This document shows, one piece after another, positions 39,001-50,611 of a stretch of 64,000 bases of DNA. A program made the position numbers and the translations under genes. The stretch lies in contig NC_089313.1 in NCBI RefSeq assembly GCF_036669915.1, positions 11,972,011 through 12,036,010 of the forward strand, read 5' to 3'. How positions within the stretch are numbered: the first letter of the stretch is position 1; each line of letters begins with the position of its first letter. The notes under the pieces were generated by a model. That model had not been told where the DNA came from and searched no databases. It was given only the letters and a program-made list of their open reading frames with translations. This DNA comes from Pocillopora verrucosa. Taxonomy: Eukaryota > Cnidaria > Anthozoa > Scleractinia > Pocilloporidae.

Positions 39001-41873
39001 AAGGCTATAATACAAAAAAACGCCGTCAAATATCGTCTAGCTGTGCGAAAAAAGGAGGATATGATTTCAGGTTTAAAGAGTACATTGGAAAGTTTGGAAA
39101 AAGATACAGCAGACATGCAAGTCAACTTAGCGACTGTTATCCAAGAAACAAGTGAAAATGAAGCGAAACTAAAACACGATTTGAAAGAACTTGAAGACGA
39201 AAAAATATCTCTGGAAAACAAGTTGTCTGAGCTGAAAAAATGTTTGGAGAAGCGCGATGAAGAGTTGAAAATACATGATGATGAAAAACAGAGGATTCTA
39301 GATTCGCTAACTCGCGAGAGGCTCAGTTGGAAAGAATTAGAAGAAATTTATCAATCGCTAAAATTGGAAGCGGAACAAAAAGAGCAAACTTTGCGACAAA
39401 AAACACATAAGTGTGAAGAGTTGGAACGAGAGTTAAAAGATTTCAGTCAAGTGAAGTCTTTGTTGCAGTCGGCCAAAAGAGGAAAAGCTTTATCAGATGA
39501 AGCGAAACGAAATCTTATTCAACAGTTAGATATGCTGAAGCGAGATTCTGAGGCGAAAGAGGGTAAAATCGAGATTTTGGTACAAAAGATTAAGATGCTC
39601 AAAAAGAACCATTTCGAAACAGCTCAAAAGCAGGAAAAGCTGGAAGAAAATGTGGTCACTTTACAGATTAAGCTAAATGAGAGAGAGACAGAGATAGATG
39701 AGTTGGAGAAAGGTCGAGCAATCACAGAAGAGGAAGCATCCCGGCAACTGGAGCTTCTGGAAGACATGAGACTAACAAAGGAGGAAGTGGCAGAACAGTT
39801 GACGGAACTTAAGGAAGTAGTAAATTCACAAAAGGCAGAATTAGGGGAAGCAAAACGGAAAGAGAATGAGTTAAAACAGGTTGTTCAAGAGCTAAAGGAA
39901 AGTTTAAATGAAAACGAACTTAACACCAGAGCGCTCGTTTCAAATTTCAAGGATAGCAAAGCCGACAATGAAAGAACCTGCTCAGAATACGAAAACTTCA
40001 AGACATCTGCACTGACAAAGCAAGACCATATGCAGAATGAATTGGATTATTTGCACTCCAAATTGGACAGACATGAAGAATTGCTTGCCTTGCTAAAAAA
40101 CGAGAAGGAAAGTTTGTTATTAGAACTTGACAAGACTAGACAAGCCGATCACAATACCAGAGCAACATTTGAATATTATGTTGTAAATCTTAGAGGAGAG
40201 AACGATAGCCTTTCACAGAAGATTTCGTCTTTGAATGAAGAATTGAAGCTCAGAGTCGCAGATAATTCAGAGCTTCAAACTACCCTAACTTCTGCTAATG
40301 TTTCAAAAGATTTTCTGTTGCAGGAAATTGAGAATTTGAAAGTTTCTTCCTCGGCTAAAGACGCGAGCTTGTGTGAGACTCACAAATCGCTGGAGGCTAT
40401 TCAAAAGAAGGAAAGCTCCCTGGAACACGAGGTAAAGAGTTTGGAGTTTAGGTTAAACCTTGAAATGAGCGAGAAGAATAATTTGATACAGAATTTCGAA
40501 GAAGTGAAAAATACAACTATACAATTAAAGCAAAAAATGGACGACGTGCTTCTGGAAAAGGAGAACATGATAAAAAGTTTGGAGAAAATGATCCTTCGAA
40601 CGAAACAAGAAAGCGAAAGTCTTAAGGCACAGCTCAAAAAGTACGATGCCGAACTGAGGGCCGACAAGAAATGTGTTGCAGGTCTTTTGGAAAAGCGAAA
40701 AGAGATGAGTGCTCAAATTGAATCGCTGAGAAAGGATAAAGAAATCTTGTCAGTCTCTCTCAAAGACATGGATATGCTTCCGGTAAAACTCAAGGCTACG
40801 CAAGGTAGGCAAAATTCGCAAGTATTGAGGCTCCATTAGGGAGTTTGTAAGCATCCTTTTATCCTAGTAATTTTTGGCCAAAATATCCCGTATTCCGTTG
40901 ATTCCTGTGGTTTGTATCCCTATAATTACAGATCCCTATCTCGGAATCTCTCTTTTAAATATCCCGTTAGATTATTTCCTCAAGTATCCTGTATTGGTAA
41001 AATTTTATAACCAAATATCCCGTATCCTGATAACCTCTACTAGGGTCTCAGTATTGTGGATTATCGACGCAAAGATGGTATTGGGGAAAGCTTGGTGCTC
41101 AAAATTCATTAATGAGCAGACTTCGAGACTACTTCTTCACTTCTTATCCCTGTTTACATTTAGACATGATTATTTTCTTTAGTATTGATTGTAGAGGAGT
41201 TTTAAAATAAATTTACAACTTATCTATATTTCTAATCTGTATTAATTTTTTAGAATCATTAGACAAGACGAAATATTTGCTTAAAACTCTGAAAGAAGAG
41301 TTGAAAGAAAAGACAGAAGAAAAGAACTACCTGTCAAAAGCTGTTCGTGACTTGGGGTCCATGAATGCAGAGGTATAGAAATCAAAGATAAAAAAAGTGA
41401 TTCATTCTATTTTGATTGACAGGCACAATCAATAACAAGCATCCATTAAACATCCCTCAATAAGTGGTTGCCCATCATAATGTATTCCCGAAATTAACTT
41501 TCCTTATTCACTGTGAATTAGATCTCTTTTGAACGGTTGCCTATATAATTTAGGCGGATGCAGTCACCTTTTGGACCCCAACCTGTAACTAATTCTATTG
41601 TATAATCCACCTCTATTGAACCTAATATGTTTAATAAGCTGCTAGACTGCAAATGCTGGACGTACTGTATCATTGCCGATGAGACTAGGCAGTAAATTCA
41701 GATAATTTACAGGTTAAAAAATGTCAACAATTTTGTGCAGCTCTCAAGAACACTTTCGGCCTCACTTCGGGTCAGGGTTTTGATTAACCTCTTTTAAACC
41801 TTTAACTCCCAAGATCTCATTAGTCATTCTTCTTACTGTCTGCCAAACGATTCTCATAATGATGATAATAATA

Positions 41874-41923
<50 letters not shown>

Positions 41924-44900
41924 TACATCTAGCCAGGGTAAACCTGTCAGCAATTGCTGTTATCAATGGGTGCCCTGGAAGTTAGTTTGGAGAATTTGGT
42001 ATCAGATCAATTAGTAATATGATAATTGATATTTTTCTTTATTCACATTACTTGTCTACATAATATAGTGATGAGAAATTCTGTCTTGGTCACTCACGAG
42101 AATTAAAGGTTAAGCTGTCATTTTTCCCAAGTCCCTTTGGACTGGGCGAAAGTACGTGACTTCGCGCGCTTGGGATGTCAAAAGTCCGCATACATACTTG
42201 ATTTGCCACTGTTTTTAAAACGAGTATTCACGTTATGCCTTTTCAGTTAAAGGAAAAACTTGAGGTGCAAACTACAATTAAAGAAGCTGAATTGACATTA
42301 ATGAGGTAATTGGAATAACATTTAAGATTGTTCGTAATTTGCTTATTTCTTTCCACTGGCGTGGACATCGAACATGTTGGAAAGTATTCACTATCACTTG
42401 CTCTTTTGTTTTGTTTCTTGCATTTATTGCTTGTTTCATTATCTTTTTTCGTATGTTTGTGGGTTTGGATTTACGGCCAAACCCCACTTTTGACTCAGTC
42501 GATCTGAAGTGTTTCTTAAATTCCACTTTTGAAACTTGATGTCGAGATGATGACCATTATTCTTAGAAGATCACCATTATCTTAGTTATAAAATGTGAAT
42601 TCGGTTATGGATGAAACAACGTTACTTGTCACCATGGCATCTCACGCAGACAAGTGATTACCGAAGAAAGTAAGGAAATTGGGAGTTAACCCTTTACACC
42701 CTAACATCAGTATGCATATTCACCATACTATTCTTTCTACATTTCCTAAGGTGCTGGCAAGGAGAATTTGTTTACCGATCAAAAGCTTCTTTCGTCGGTG
42801 ATCATTTCCTTTATTCTCATGAACTTAATGTGTGATTCAGGGGTGATATTGTAGGGAGAAATTAGATACTAGTCACTCTTGGGGTTTAAAGACTTAGGCT
42901 ACTACTCCACTTTCTTTAATTAAAAGCTAATTGGTCTGGGAGTGAAGAAGTTGAATTATTATAAAAAATATTTTTTTACCAATTTAATAGGAAACAGCTT
43001 GAAGACAAAAATAAAGAGTTCTATGAACTTAAAGTGGCTAGTACTGCACAAGAAATGGGACTAAGAGATGCTCTTTTTAAGATCAAGGATTTGGAGAGTT
43101 CACTCAAGAACGAGACAGCCTTTCATCAATCAGTAGCACGCAGGTATGAGTTTCCGATGTACATATAACTTTACCGTTAGTCGAATTCCTTTCCTTTTCG
43201 TAAAACGCAAGCGGCTTCACTGAAATTCAGTCCAGAATTTTCCAAACTATTTTCACGCGCAGCTGTAACGATCACTGGATTTCAAATCCGTCTGATATTT
43301 TTTACCATGTTTTTTAATTAAGTATGCAGTCGTTGTGCGGGTTGTGCACAGACTGTTAACTTCACTCAATGCAATAAGCCGTGTGACGTTTCGAAGAATT
43401 ATTCTACAAACCTCATATATTATTTTGGGTGAACGAAGACTGATATTTTCCGATTTTTTCAGCTTTATAAGTTTACTGCATATAATTCCAGTGCAAGCTA
43501 TCTAACTTAATTTAAAGTTTTAGCGTAATAAAACTGCCTAATGAATGCTTTCAAACTCTGAAAACTCAAATTAAAATCAAATTTATAAATTAAAAAAAAA
43601 AAACATGCATGCCTCTTGTAAGTATATGGAAACATTTAGTTCATACATTTAACTATTTTGATATGCGTTTGGTTCGGCCTATAACACTGTACATGGAACT
43701 TAAGCAAACCACGACCGCAACGGCAACGAGAACTGTTGTGTTGTTCAATTATGTTTAAAAGACACCGATTTTCCATTCGAAGCGAGTCCGTAATTATCAG
43801 TATGAGATTTTACTTCTAAATCAATCAATGTACGTTTGCTTTCGTCGAGAGAAGGGGTTTCAATAACTTTTTTCTAAAAGCGACTGTCGATGGTGTTGTC
43901 AGTAATAGGCGGCTGTGTCGAGGGGCGAAACTCAAGCACAAGAGCTGTTCGCAGGCTCAAAATAGGGCGTTTAGAGATCTTACAGGCGGCAGTAGACCAA
44001 CAGTAACCGGCTTTTAATGAAACTCCTGGAGAGGCCATAACAAATTATAACAATGGTAATAAAAATATTAATAATTGTTTTGTTTGTTTGGTTGCTTTTT
44101 TTCAGAAATGATCAGTTACAACAAGAAATTAATATATTGCAAGACAGGAATAAGACTGACCTCACTAACTTAAAAAAGTCTCTCGATGATGCTATTGAAA
44201 GGTGCTGAAGTGATAAAATTAGTATATTTATTTATGGTAATTAAACACATGACTGTCATGTTGGCTGTAAGACATCCCACTCGTTAGGTACCCATTTGTA
44301 GGATGCCAAATAGAACTGTTCCGATCATATCTTCTTCCCCAACATAATCTTTAGTTGGCAACGTACATCTACCTTCCGCTAAATTTTCATTTTTGAGCAC
44401 TCTCACAATTCAAAGAAAGTTGAAATTTTTAAAGTCGATCTTCCTTTCTTGTTAATTCATAGTAATAAAATGTGTAATTTTGTCACTACGTATTTGCTAC
44501 TTTAACATTCACAGACTCAGGGACCATTAATTTTTTTTTGTTTTTTTCTCAGGGAAATATTCGTGCGAGATAAGTGCATCGGGAACCCCAGTGCTCACAC
44601 CACTGAAAAAGTAGACAACAAAACAGCTCAGAAACTAAAGGGACTTTACCTCAGGGTAAATGGTTAATGAAATAGCATTTATACAACAAAATTTTGAATT
44701 TAGGTCGAATCTCCCCCTTTCATTTTTTTTAATCTCACGGCCTCGCTTTCACACACGTATGGTCTGCACCATTTGTCACGAATATATTGAACCCTGAGAG
44801 ACTAGTCATTATTTATTGCTGGGGGGGGGGAACGGAGGATTTCGATTGTGTCACAGTAACATTTACCTATTCCCCCTATGTTCTGAAGTATGAAGTATTC

Positions 44901-45369
44901 TATGAAGAGTTTCAATGTTGACGAATGTCACAACGAATGAAGAAGGGCTGACGCTCGAAACATCAGCTCTGAATCTCTTTACGGAAGCCAACTTACATTA
45001 TCAACAAAGTTGATAGAACCAAACTATCTTCTTTTACCAACGCAGCACCACAGTTTGTTTAGAAACTGATCCCCTTTATTCCCGCCTTTTTTCTCTACTA
45101 ACGACAACTGATCATGTGTTCCCCTCCCCCCAAAGTCCTCCAATCCCCCATGCAATGAAGAATTACAGGTCTCTCAAGATCCCAAATATAATCCGTCTCA
45201 GTTTTCTCTCTTTTCAGTTCTTCCTCTCTTGTCATTTGGTGTTTAGGTATCCGAACTTGAGACCCAATTAGAGCGAGAAAGAAGCGAACATTTGTCGTCC
45301 ATCGCGCGTGCTCGAGAACAAGGAAGAGCTTTATCACAAGAGGGTTGTGAGCTCAACAAGGTTTATTAA
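36091..45369 (+). CDS. Giant coiled-coil protein, unrecognised family; at least seven coding exons
   Basis: The first Met in good context (aaacATG) is at 36091. Exons by frame and splice consensus: 36091-40804, 41254-41372, 42247-42305, 42991-43143, 44106-44201, 44553-44655 and 45247-45360; reading on from the last gives a stop at 45367-45369, for about 1788 residues. Nearly all of it is heptad-like and rich in Glu, Lys and Leu, so a long rod-like coiled coil is expected. There is no signal peptide, membrane segment or recognisable catalytic motif. Residues 766-933 are four tandem 42-residue repeats. The short N-terminal head (about 45 residues, Gly/Pro/Ser-rich) precedes the rod. Such architecture is seen in golgins and in centrosomal, ciliary or cytoskeletal proteins, but I cannot choose. 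The donors after exon 5 (GTGCTG) and exon 7 (GTTTAT) are weak. The frame continues across the first; the second may be the true end, or may join exons at 53.9-54.1 kb. Confidence 0.85.
38386..38889 (+). repeat. Four tandem 126 bp repeats inside the coiled-coil exon
   Basis: Copies start at 38386, 38512, 38638 and 38764, each exactly 126 bp (42 codons), in frame. Each encodes LTEILR..GQELTES-type sequence followed by MAELEV.L.E and ELLENAETEI. Copies differ at only a handful of positions, far less than the rest of the rod. 42 residues is six heptads, so copy-number change would keep the coiled-coil register. This suggests recent duplication by unequal exchange or slippage. Confidence 0.9.
41797..42113 (+). 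mobile_element. MITE-like element, family A, with an internal AAT microsatellite
   Basis: It lies in intron 2 of the coiled-coil gene. It begins aacctttaactcccaagatc and ends gaattaaaggttaa; these ends are near-complements. Internal blocks match 2747-2872 directly and 32739-32950 in reverse. A (AAT/GAT)n run of about 65 bases (41858-41922) interrupts it, which explains its greater length. The open frame on the minus strand across the microsatellite (poly-Ile) is spurious. Confidence 0.7.
42686..42893 (+). mobile_element. MITE-like element, family B, in coiled-coil intron 3
   Basis: It runs from ttaaccctttacaccctaac to cactcttggggtttaaag. It shares tacatttcctaaggtgctgg, caaggagaa and gattcaggggtgatattg with 33756-33954 in the same orientation. 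The ends are roughly inverted repeats. It is non-coding. Confidence 0.65.
44805..45190. repeat. G/C-run dispersed repeat interrupted by a Penelope-like tail
   Basis: The left part (44805-44880: actagtcattatttattgc, G10 run, tgtcacagtaacatttacc) and the right part (about 45090-45190: actgatcatgtgttcccctc) match consecutive parts of 27963-28215. Between them, 44928-45080 is a Penelope-like 3' tail (gaagggctgacgctcgaaac; cagcaccacagtttgtttag; ccctttattc). The whole nest is inside intron 6 of the coiled-coil gene. Confidence 0.5.
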
Positions 45370-46293
45370 TTTTTTCCTTTTTTTGCTTACAACTGTTAAA
45401 AAAACTGTTCTTGCTTTGCATACAGTTTTTGACTAACTCACTGATTACAGATCTATGTTATTTAAATATGCATTGATGTACAAGTCACAATATTAAACAT
45501 TTCATCTTAATCATCAACAAATTTAACTTTATAATCTATTGGTTTTGATCAAAGTAAGGTAAACTGGTGTGCTGTGCGCCTTCAATCAGAATTTACATAT
45601 CACATTGTTTTTACTGTTTATAATTACTTTGCATATTTGGTTGATTAAAATTGAACTTTACAGAAGAGTTCATACTTAACTGCGATCGGGGATTCCCAAC
45701 GATACTGCACAATTTTTAGAATTTAACCCCATAGCCTGCTTTGAGTAAGTTCTTTTCAAATTCTATGTTTTGTTTTTCTTTATTTGAAGGTGATTTAGGG
45801 TGACATATGTACTTTCGATATATTTTTTGTCAGGCGCGTTAAAGGAAGCATGCTTTTGAAGGTCTGCTGATACAAAGAAAGTTCCTTTATCAGCAATAGA
45901 AAGTCATCGTCAAAAATAGAACTTTGGTTGCAAGGCGGGATATCAAAAAAAAAATGATTATCAGGCCTGCTTAGTTTGTCAAAATAACTCTACAAACTAG
46001 CGAAAAAACCCAACAACATCGAAAAAAACTTACCTTGATCTCGGGCTCAAAATGTACCGAGCCAAAGTTAAGATAAGATGTATTATGCCGTCGTGCCCAC
46101 AAGCAAGACGTTGAAATGTTTTCTTTTCTTTGGACCATGCCAGAGAAAACTTGAGTGTTATCCAATGGGCAAAAATATAACTTAGTTTTAAAAAAACATG
46201 GAACAAAAGGGCCCTCTACAGTATTGAATTAAGCTTAGATCTACGCATGTTAAGAGATATCCGAGCGCGAACCAAAGAGAGATCTGCAGATGA

Positions 46294-47482
46294 TCATGTT
46301 ATGATTGTTATGATAACCTTACCATTCCCTCTATTGACCCCAGCCTCGTTTACCTGATGAGAACCAGAATTAAACGAACCTCCTCCCCCTGAGGCTCCTG
46401 AATTTGTGCTGCCGATAATCCCGCCTCCCGAATATCCCCCTCCACCACCCCCATGAGTCATTCCAAAACCTCCTCCACCAACCCCCCCATTATCCACGGC
46501 ATGAAATCCTCCCGTAGCACCCGAAAGGAAACTCTTCGCTGGGTTTCCATTTCCATCAGCGTCTCCATCGCCTATATACCCAGCTCCTGAGCTTGCTTTG
46601 ATTTCACCATTATCAAGGGCTTTATGCGCTGTGTTAAACCGCTGCCCTCCTGTTCCATCGTGCCCGCCGTAGCGAGTGCCATTTTGGGTTGCTTGACCTG
46701 GATCTCCATCTTCAAAGCCTGCTTTGGCAAGACCTCCTCCTCCTCCCCCTCCGGCAATGATAATCTTGGTCCTGTCAATTGCAAGAGTAACAAACGTGCC
46801 ACCACCCCCTCCCCCAGGACGCTGCGGGAAGGTAAGGGTTGGGAGACCCTGTTGACCTATGACAATCCTGAGCCTCGTGTCCTTGATGAAATAGAAAGTT
46901 CCTTTTATCCTCGCTCCCAGTCCACCGAGCTTCCATTCTACGCAACTCTGACACGTTCCATTACCTCCAGACGCGCCAAGAGCTTCTATGGAGTAGGTCC
47001 CGGAGATAGGAACTTTCCAAAGCTGGTATCCATTTTCAATGTCTACTTGACCCTCTAATCTGGTGCCACTGTAACCCACTACTTCTGCTGTTGTTGGTCC
47101 ATGTGGGCCTTGAGCTCCCAATGATGTAAAAGTGTATCGTTTTAGTTCAGCATCTACAAACTCGCCATAAACATATCCTCTGATTGGCGTGAGGGTCACT
47201 TCTCGGTCGCCATGACAACGGCGCTGGTTAAGCTCGCACAAACCTTCACTGTCAATTTCTTGTCGTTTTTTAAAGTTAAACGAGAGACAACCTGGTTTTG
47301 ACAAGCAAAGTTGCGAACATACCATGCTTCCTTTGGCAACACGACTGAACATCACATGTCCTACCAATGCATAGTTATGTCGAGTGCCGATCAAAGACGA
47401 CTTCCAGACGTCGGAACGTGTCAAGGCCAATGAGAGCGGAGTGAAACTCAGTAAAAGAATCACATTTAGTGTGACCAAGTTT
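46294..47482 (-). CDS. Secreted PAN/apple-like plus ALK/LTK-type glycine-rich protein, paralogue 1 (main exon)
   Basis: The 394-codon frame (from a TTG at 47478) begins just inside an exon: tttttacag precedes it, ending at 47483. So the true start is in an upstream exon. Two phase-compatible candidates are a 35-base segment at 48702-48736 with donor gtaggg, and an 11-base one at 47697-47707 with donor gtacta; both give a basic start leading into the hydrophobic signal sequence NVILLLSFTPLSLA. Residues about 30-90 hold a PAN-like cysteine module (Cys 54, 58, 64, 81, 88; CLSKPGCLSFNF). From about 115 onward is the glycine-rich domain: SLGAQGPHGPT, YQLWKVPISGTYSIEALGAS, then several G6-G7 runs, ending GKVIITIIT. 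These blocks follow the extracellular glycine-rich domain of ALK and LTK, but there is no kinase or membrane segment. It is probably a secreted matrix or ligand/decoy-like protein; function unknown. Confidence 0.85.
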
Positions 47483-47816
47483 CTGTAAAAATAAATATGT
47501 TATAAATCAATCGATATAAATGGGTTTTTTTTACTTTGTTTTGTTTCGTTGTTTGTCTGTTTTTGTTTTGAATATTGCTTTTACTAATAGAGATGCACTC
47601 TTTCTGATTCTTCGAATAAAGAGACAGAGAGGAGGAGTGCTCTTGCTTCAGGCCTTTGTAAACGTAAATTCTGTTAGTGTTATTTTTGGATAGTACCTCC
47701 AACGCATGAAGGTTAGCCTGGAACTGATGTTCCTCCGGAACACAATTTTATGGCGGAAGGCGTTGGGACAGCTAGCTTTGTTGGCGGAAACGAAAAAAAG
47801 AGGTAGGGGTTTTGAA

Positions 47817-47858
47817 AACTAAACCTAAGGAAACCTATGTATTTCCCTAGGTTTAGTT
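47817..47858. repeat. Perfect-looking 17 bp hairpin upstream of paralogue 1
   Basis: Arms aactaaacctaaggaaa (47817-47833) and tttccctaggtttagtt (47842-47858) pair over 17 bases with one mismatch around an 8-base loop. It lies between the two candidate first exons of the glycine-rich gene. The stem is too short for a usual microRNA precursor. It may be a small fold-back repeat. Confidence 0.6.
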
Positions 47859-50511
47859 ACATTTTTTGGTCCATGCGAAACAGTGAACGTGATCGAAGGC
47901 GGGTGTTTTCAGATAAGATATTCGCTCCATGTCCTCGCAGTCCTGATCGTCTTAAGATAATTTTGAATTTAAAAGATTATTTGATACAGAAAAAAGATAT
48001 TTGAATTAATTTTTAAAATTTTTATTTAATCATTCAACGCTAAGTGGAAGAAAGTCTTAAGGGTTTTTTTGTGGAGGTTTCAGTTCAAAGTATTCGCGTT
48101 AACTTACGTGCTGTTATGCTGTGTAGCAAAGTGAGCTTACCGACATAGAGGCCTGGATGACGCATACAATGTCACAATAAAGCATTTTCCATTTGACTTG
48201 CTTATAGCATCAACAATTTTTAAGTAGAATTCATTTATACCACACATAATCGATCTTTGACATAGCAGTTACATTACCACAACAAAGTAATGCGATTAAG
48301 ATTTGGACTTTGTTTTGGAGTTATGAATCGAGCGTCAAAATAATTAAAAGTTGAAGATGTTGAAGTGGTTTAGTTGCACAGAGCAATTTCACTGACAATG
48401 CCCAGTGTTACATTTAGCTATGAAAATCTGCTTTGTTTGTCTCTTTAACCTTTATGGCACTAGTCGGTTAAATTGATTTTATCCTTAATCAAATTTAAGG
48501 AAACTTTATTCATAAATCATTTTTTTTCTGTCTAAGGAATTTGTTGTCGAAGTAAATTCTGGTTTATTTTGCCTTTAAGTTTCGACAAATCACCAGATTA
48601 ACATGATCGTCTGCGATTACGAACAAGGTCTTGCGTACGAAAAATCTTGAAAAAATTGTTGCCCAATTTTTACATTAAACTTAAATGAAAAATTACCCTA
48701 CCTTCTGGACTTTACTTTAACCATTTTGTTGACCATCCCGAAATTCTAAAGGTTGTGACGAATTTCGACTTTGTAAAAGGCTGTCAGCAAAGTTTGAAGG
48801 AAATTTCACAATGTTCAAAACTAACGAGATACAAGGAAAGTGTAATCTAGCGAGCCTTCCGCCATCGCTAATAAATGTTTGCTCAAATGCACTAAAACCC
48901 TAAATTGAGTAAACTTATATGTCAGTCACAAATCCGCTGATGTCAGAGTTCAGTTCGTCACCAGCTGTTTCGAGAAAGGTCTTGAAGAAGCCCGCCGCTT
49001 GTAATTATACCTCATTATCTTTCTTTAAAGGTTTAAAAAGAAGAAAACAAAACCTGCTAATATAACGCTACTACAAAGTGCATAATTTCAAACGTTCCCG
49101 TCAAATTTCAGACGTTTCTCGATGATTTCGGAGGTGCCTTCAGATTTCAGGCTTAGATAAGGTCTTATTTTTGACGGTTCAGCCATAATCCAAATGGTTC
49201 CTATTCTTTAAATGCAGAAGTTCTCATGGTGTGCGAAAAACGCGAAAACTGACGTTATTTCGCACGGTTTATGGCAGACGACAACACTCTATTGGTCAAC
49301 GCACCATAATGTCCTTGTATATTCCAGACAACCGTGGATTTTTAACTCGAATGCGTTAGAACGTCACCAATTTTTCCACGAAATGCAAGGGAAGAATTCA
49401 TGGAACCGTCTTAACTTAAGCTTCCACGAGACTTGCGTTCATTTCTGAATTAACAGAAGCACCTCATCAAAGCTTTTATACGCGTTCGTCAACGCTGCTT
49501 TGTTTAATCCTTGAGGTGATTGTTGATATCCCCGACCAGAAAGATTTCCAGTGGAAATCATCCTTATGCAAGCTTTGGTATTTGATTGCAAATTAAGGAC
49601 TTGGTGGCTGTAGGCTTAGATGCAAACTGTGTTTTATCTTGAATGTCAATATACCGTGTGATTAACAAAAATGGGCGACAGCAGCTTTTGAAGGTGCAAT
49701 TCTTCGTAAGTAATAAATTCATTATTGACCGAGTTTTTTTGGTCAATGACACGAGTTTATTGAACTCATTTGAAGTGCAGCGTCTGAACTGGCCCTAGTT
49801 CTCCTTCAAATTATTTATATTTTAAATATTATACTTATATAATTTATATTAAAGCAGCGAATATGATCTGCAGTTTTAAAGATAAGTTAATTCTCCCATT
49901 TATTTTCCCTTTGTCAACAGGAAGGATGTTTGTGAAAAGGATTTGTAATGGAATAATCTGACATGTTTCAATTCAGTAAAATTTAATTTGTGAATTTCTT
50001 GCTTTTCCTGTTTTACCTAACAAAAGAGTGAGATTTGAAATGCAAATAATTATACATGCGGGCTTTGGTTAAGTAATTAATTGCTAGGCTAGCGGTATCC
50101 TTTTATCAGATTCCTATACGATCTCCCACGTGAAGTGGTTACACCTTTGCCTCCACTATAAGAAAAGTCTATATCAAATGATGACGCTGAGCGCGTTTGA
50201 AGAATCGTCTTCAATTGCCATTGCCCGTACTTATCATTTAGTTGATTTGACTGAGTAGTTTTATGTTCTCATATACGTTAGTTTTTGCCTTTCCGCGGTA
50301 CTTCTTCTGTAATAGTTTAATTTGCATGGCAAAAGCGAAAAGATGGACAAAAAATCGAAACAGCTAATAATTATTCAGCTATAGGCGACGGTTTGCACTG
50401 AAGATGTATTGGGCTCTCTTCGGCAAAGATATTGGAAAATAATTCAATATGAATAAAAGAAATAAGAAGATATCTAAACATGCCTCTCAAATTAGAAGAT
50501 ATCTGACGAAG

Positions 50512-50611
50512 GGCTAGCACTCGAAAATCAGCTTTGAAGTGCTTAACGGTCGCCAATTTACGTTTTCAACTCAGTTGATGGTACCAAATTGCCAAGATAT
50601 TTTTTTTACCA
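50512..50611 (+). repeat. Penelope-like 3' tail fragment
   Basis: It reads tctgacgaagggctagcac, a cagctttgaa block, tcgccaatttacgttttcaa and ctcagttgatggtaccaaat, the same order as at 2333-2489 and 44928-45080. It is cut off after a T-run, so the 3' part of the tail is missing. Confidence 0.55.

Noticed and set aside
41762..41953. Poly-isoleucine frame on the minus strand
   Set aside because: It reads through an AAT microsatellite within a MITE-like element.
46624..47058. 144-codon + strand frame
   Set aside because: Antisense of the glycine-rich coding exon, kept open by its GC-rich Gly codons.
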